Shown in pieces: positions 54,707 to 58,032 of a stretch of DNA of 58,032 nt (its first letter is position 1; each line of letters starts with the position of its first letter). A program made the position numbers and the translations under genes. Source of the stretch: Auxenochlorella pyrenoidosa (taxonomy: Eukaryota; Chlorophyta; Trebouxiophyceae; Chlorellales; Chlorellaceae); assembly GCA_001430745.1 (NCBI GenBank), contig KQ481955.1, forward strand, positions 1,116,362 through 1,174,393, read 5' to 3'. The notes under the pieces were generated by a model. It did no database searches. It was not told the DNA's origin and saw only the letters and a list, made by a program, of their open reading frames with translations.

Positions 54707-56464
54707 ATGCCTCAATCGCTGCTGTGTGTCGAGCAAGAGCGCCTCCACGGCGCGCGCCGACCCGCTGCGCGAGTTTTAGGTACTTGGTGCAAGGCCGCCC
54801 GTGAGCAGCACGGATCTTGAAGTTTCTGGGTGGTTTTGAGCAGCACGGCCCTGACCCAGCTGTGTGCAAAGGGCCTAGACTGGCTTGGCCACCTCCTTCT
54901 GCAGGCGCCGCGGCGGCGGGACGCCTCGGTCGTCAGGCTCTCGCCGCAGGCGACCTTCCCAGAGCGGCCTGGCTTGATCGCCTGCCCACCTTACGAGAAG
55001 AGCGCACACGTTACCACGACGGCTGGTACGCGATCTGCGGCACAGCCATGTGGGCCGACACCTGCCTGCATGCCTGCAGCACCGCGGCATTCCTACCGCA
55101 CTGCTGCATGCGCCCCTGGCAGCATGGTGCACGCGTTCCCAGTGTGCTGCCCTCTCAAACACCACGACGCGTGCGCACCACTGCTGCTGCGCTGCAGTCA
55201 CCCTAGTTGAACGGCTGCAAAGGCGTGCGACATGTCCAGACACGAGGCGGGCGTCGTTACGGCTGAGACCCAGTTGGTGCGCGCCGATTAGCTGCACCAG
55301 GCAGCCACTGGCGAGCAGAGCAGTGCGGAGCATCCATGTGCACCGTTGCAGCCTGCGTGCCGCCTGCCGCAGTGTGGCTGTGGTCTTAGACAAGCACGTG
55401 GGCTGCTGCAGGCCGAATATGGCGTGTGGCTGTCCTGCCCCACCCTGCAGGTCCACTGCCGCCGGCGGAGATGCAGTCGTGGCGAAGAGCGGCATGCACG
55501 TTGGCAGCCGGGGCACCAGCAAGCTGGAGGGATCCCATGCGCACCTGCATAAGCTGCAGCAGGGGTCCCAGACGTCGCCAGGGCTGGCAAGTGCGTAGCC
55601 AGCCCCTGCGGCGCCACAGTGACCTGCACTGCACAGCCTGCCTAACTTGCTTGCCAGGGAACTTGATGCTGCAGGGTTTCTAGGCGGCTGTGGCGCACTG
55701 CCAACCTGTGGGGCACTTGCTTTGGAACTCATACCCTGCCGTTGCATTCCACCTGCAGGTTGCATACAAGGAGCGCCCCCACCCTCAAACTAGCATACCA
55801 GCAACAGCTGCGGGCAGCCGATGAACGGCAGTTGATGAGCTGCACACTGGACGATCAAGTGCTAGCGCCAGAGGAGGTTGGCTGCGCCAGCACAACGAGA
55901 GCAGGCCGCTGCAATCGATGTGCCGGCCCACCCCACCCTGCGCCACAGGCAGCCGACGGTGGACTGCAGCTGCCATACGGCAGCCCGGGCGGCCCGCAGC
56001 ACCTGGGCGGCGCAGCGCTGCCTCACTGCAGTGGTGGCCTGGGTGGTGTGCCGCCTCTGGATGGCCCAGCTGGCCGGCGCAGCGCCAGCGCCGCACCGTC
56101 CACAGAATACTGGCTTGGCTGCCAGTGCAGCACCCAAGCATGCAACAAGGCGGAGGAAGCTGCGCGGCACCAAGAAGCTACAGCAGCAGTGCCGGTGAAG
56201 CGGCATGGCTGTGGCGGCCTGGGAACTGCCAAAATGTGCACTGCGGCCAACAAGCCCGCCAGAGGCGCAGCTGCGGGCGAGCCCGGCACCTGTGACCGGC
56301 TCCGGCGGCTGCTGCCGCAGCATGAGGAGGAGGTGGAGGATGAGGGAACAGCAGCAGCAGCAGCAGGATCAGTAAACGCTGTTGCGTTGAATACTCTCTC
56401 TAGTTATCTGCATCAGTCTGCATCCTCCTCTGGTGTGGTGCTTGCACGGGGCCGCTGCTGCTAG
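54707..56464 (+). CDS. Hypothetical gene, weak support
   Basis: A plausible first exon starts at ATG 54707 (MPQSLLCVEQERLHGARRP) and ends at a GTACTT donor. Further + strand coding-looking pieces are LCAKGLDWLGHLLLQ (about 54858-54902), RAAWLDRLPTLREERTRYHD (near 54965-55025), SAPTLKLAYQQQLRAADERQ (near 55770-55830) and a final open stretch with an acidic, Ala/Gln-rich end (RLRRLLPQHEEEVEDEG ... GRCC) that stops at 56462-56464. I cannot join the pieces with confidence or name a family. A long minus-strand open frame (54875-55765) overlaps but has no recognisable motif. Confidence 0.3.
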
Positions 56465-56797
56465 CAGTGCTGCACTGCATGTGCCTGCTCCTACCTGTGG
56501 TGTGTGTGCTTTCATCACGCTGCCTTGTGAATTGTTCTGGTATCATCCTGAGACGTCGAGATCGGCGGCAATGCGCTTTCCCAGCGGGCCCAGTGACGGC
56601 CTGCGACCGGGCCTGAAGCGGACTTCGCCCGCTCGGAAGCAGCAGCACATCGTGCGCGGTGGGCAGCCCGCGGCTTGCTGGCAGGCTGCTGAGTCAATCA
56701 CACGCCTCAGTGCTCAGACGCACCGGCGCCCATTAATACAAAGGGGAAGAGTTCAATGCGGGAGGTCAACTGCCGCCGGCGCCGGCCGCGCCGCCGT
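56465..56797. other. Convergent intergenic region
   Basis: 333 bp between the hypothetical gene and the L-arabinokinase stop; nothing recognised. Confidence 0.3.
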
Positions 56798-58032
56798 CTA
56801 GGCGGTGCCGCCCCTGCGCCGCAGCACCAGGTGCCCAAACTCTGCCGCGCCCGCAGAGGAGCCGCGGAAGACCTTTGGTTCGTACCGCCGCTCCAGGCTG
56901 TACCGCTGCACCACGCGCTGCAGGGCCGCCTCGCCGCGCGGCCCCGCCACCCCCAGCACGCACACAGTGCCTGCACGGGAGGGGGAGGGCCCGCGGTGCC
57001 CAGGCAGGGCAGGGAGCCAGAGCCGACAGGCGTTGAGAGGGCGCGGGTTTCGTTTGGTAGCCCGGTCGCACCCCAAGCTAGACTGTAAACGCAGGCATGC
57101 GAGCAGGCACCCCTGCTGGGAAGCCAATGGACGGGTCTGGCGCACAGGCCGAGGGCGCGAAAGAGGCGTGCAGCCGGGCCTCACCGCCGCAGCCGCCGCC
57201 GGTGATTTTTGCGCCGTACAGCGCGGGCTCCTCGCCCCGTGCCACCGCGGCGTCGTGCTCCTCCTGCACCAGCTGCACCAGCCGGTCGGTGCCGTCTGCA
57301 CAACGTAACAGAGGGGAGGGGCACGACGTGCTTGTTTGGGCTTGAAGTCTGTCGGTCTGTCGAACCGCAACAGAACCTGCGACATAGATCCAACGCCTGG
57401 TGCAAAGCAATGTGCTCATGAAGGCGCAGCAGGCGCGCGTCGCATGCACGGCTCAGACACCGCTCCCTCCCTCGGCCCGCCCGCGTGCCTGAGCCCAAGC
57501 CGCAGCGGCTGTAGCTGACGTGCGACTGCCGCATGAGCTCCCCTAGGACCTGCAGCTGCTCGGCTCCGCCGCAGGCGGGAGCCGCCAGCACCTGCCCAGG
57601 GGCAGCGAGGCGCAGGGAGGGCCCAGGGGCGTTCAGGTGGGAGTTGGGCAGGCGTTGCAGGGCAGCCGCACTACGCCTCGCCTGGCGGGCGATGCCAGCA
57701 CAAGCAAGCAGCGGCGCGCAGGCGAAGAGCCAGCCGCCAAGAGAGCAGGCATGCACGCCGCCAGCCGAGCTGGGGCCAGGGCAGGCGTGGTGCTCAGCCA
57801 GGTGCACTCTCCAACATTAGCCCACACCCTCTGTGGACGTGCGTGGAATCTCCACAATCTTCTTGATTCTCAAAATCCCCCCACCTGGCGGAAGGCGTGC
57901 ACACGGAAGTTCTCATGCACCGGGTGGCCTGCAGGCGTGCGCACAGCATAGGTCTGCAAGGGGTGCCGTGGGGTGGGGCGGCCGGCGGGTGGGTGGGTGG
58001 GCTGGGGGGGTGAGGTGTGTGTGTGTGTGGGT
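56798..58032 (-). CDS. ARA1: L-arabinokinase, C-terminal GHMP kinase part (5' end beyond window)
   Basis: GHMP-kinase C-terminus on the minus strand. Ordered exons: YAVRTPAGHPVHENFRVHAF (about 57952-57893), AAPACGGAEQLQVLGELM, RQSHVSYSRCGLGS, DGTDRLVQLVQEEHDAAVAR, LYGAKITGGGCGGTVCVLG (GHMP motif 3, split by an intron after the last Gly-Gly pair), then ALQRVVQRYSLERRYEPKVF, RGSSAGAAEFGHLVLRRR and TAG at 56798-56800. L-arabinokinase phosphorylates L-arabinose to L-arabinose-1-phosphate in the cytosolic salvage route to UDP-arabinose for cell-wall polymers. The order RTP-x-GH ... CGLGS-DGTDRLVQL is closer to ARA1 than to galactokinase. The N-terminal part with the nucleotide-binding motif lies outside the window. 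Confidence 0.85.
57327..57387. repeat. Dispersed repeat, copy B (L-arabinokinase intron)
   Basis: A 61-bp partner of 50258-50310, in the intron between the CGLGS and DGTDRL exons. On the sense strand of the host gene it reads openly (MSQVLLRFDRPTDFKPKQ), which could mislead gene predictors. Confidence 0.8.

Noticed and set aside
54875..55765. A 296-codon open frame on the minus strand
   Set aside because: Long open frames are common by chance at this GC content. The translation has no family motif or signal, and better-looking (if weak) pieces lie on the + strand.

Overview
This window is nuclear DNA from a green alga. It is very GC-rich, its genes are cut into many short exons with short introns, and the gene set includes a chloroplast PsbP-family protein, a phytepsin-type aspartic protease with a plant-specific insert, an L-arabinokinase and a septin. 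Septins are absent from land plants but present in green algae. The style fits a Chlorella-clade trebouxiophyte (inference). All gene models were built by eye from conserved motifs, GT/GC donors, AG acceptors and phase agreement; no alignment or transcript data were available.

Layout: (+) 1-2037, 3' part of a class V PLP aminotransferase; (-) 2180-3117, a small Cys-rich membrane protein; (+) 3507-6020, a secreted protein with five Kazal domains spliced into a fasciclin (FAS1) domain; (-) 6410-7594, a secreted Cys-motif protein; (+) 8079-10495, an NHX Na+/H+ antiporter that lacks its C-terminal third; (-) 10675-12690, a CCDC25/NFACT-R protein; (+) about 12782-23173, telomerase reverse transcriptase (TERT) in about 25 exons; (-) 23418-25104, an atypical short-chain dehydrogenase; (+) 26071-28018, APC10; (-) 28470-29727, Mediator subunit 10; (+) 30159-31282, an unknown one-TM protein; (-) 32212-37497, the aspartic protease; (+) 37794-39603, the PsbP-domain protein; (-) about 39854-45934, an RRM protein with a long unrecognised C-terminal part; (-) 46391-47544, an unknown multipass membrane protein; (-) 48060-48430, a weak exon cluster; (-) 48813-54523, a septin with a C-terminal membrane segment; (+) 54707-56464, a weak hypothetical gene; (-) 56798 to the window end, the C-terminal part of an L-arabinokinase.

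The genes are mostly packed head-to-head or tail-to-tail with 250-950 bp gaps. They do not form one pathway; they are housekeeping genes (telomere, cell cycle, transcription, septin, photosynthesis, sugar salvage, ion transport) mixed with secreted proteins.

The most notable observations are: a nearly complete algal TERT with about 200 residues inserted between RT motifs B and C; seven GC-AG introns, four of them in TERT; a Kazal array inserted inside a FAS1 domain through phase-1 introns; a septin with Arg in place of the Walker A Lys and a C-terminal membrane segment; a 160-bp imperfect inverted repeat near 48.5 kb; and a truncated NHX gene.
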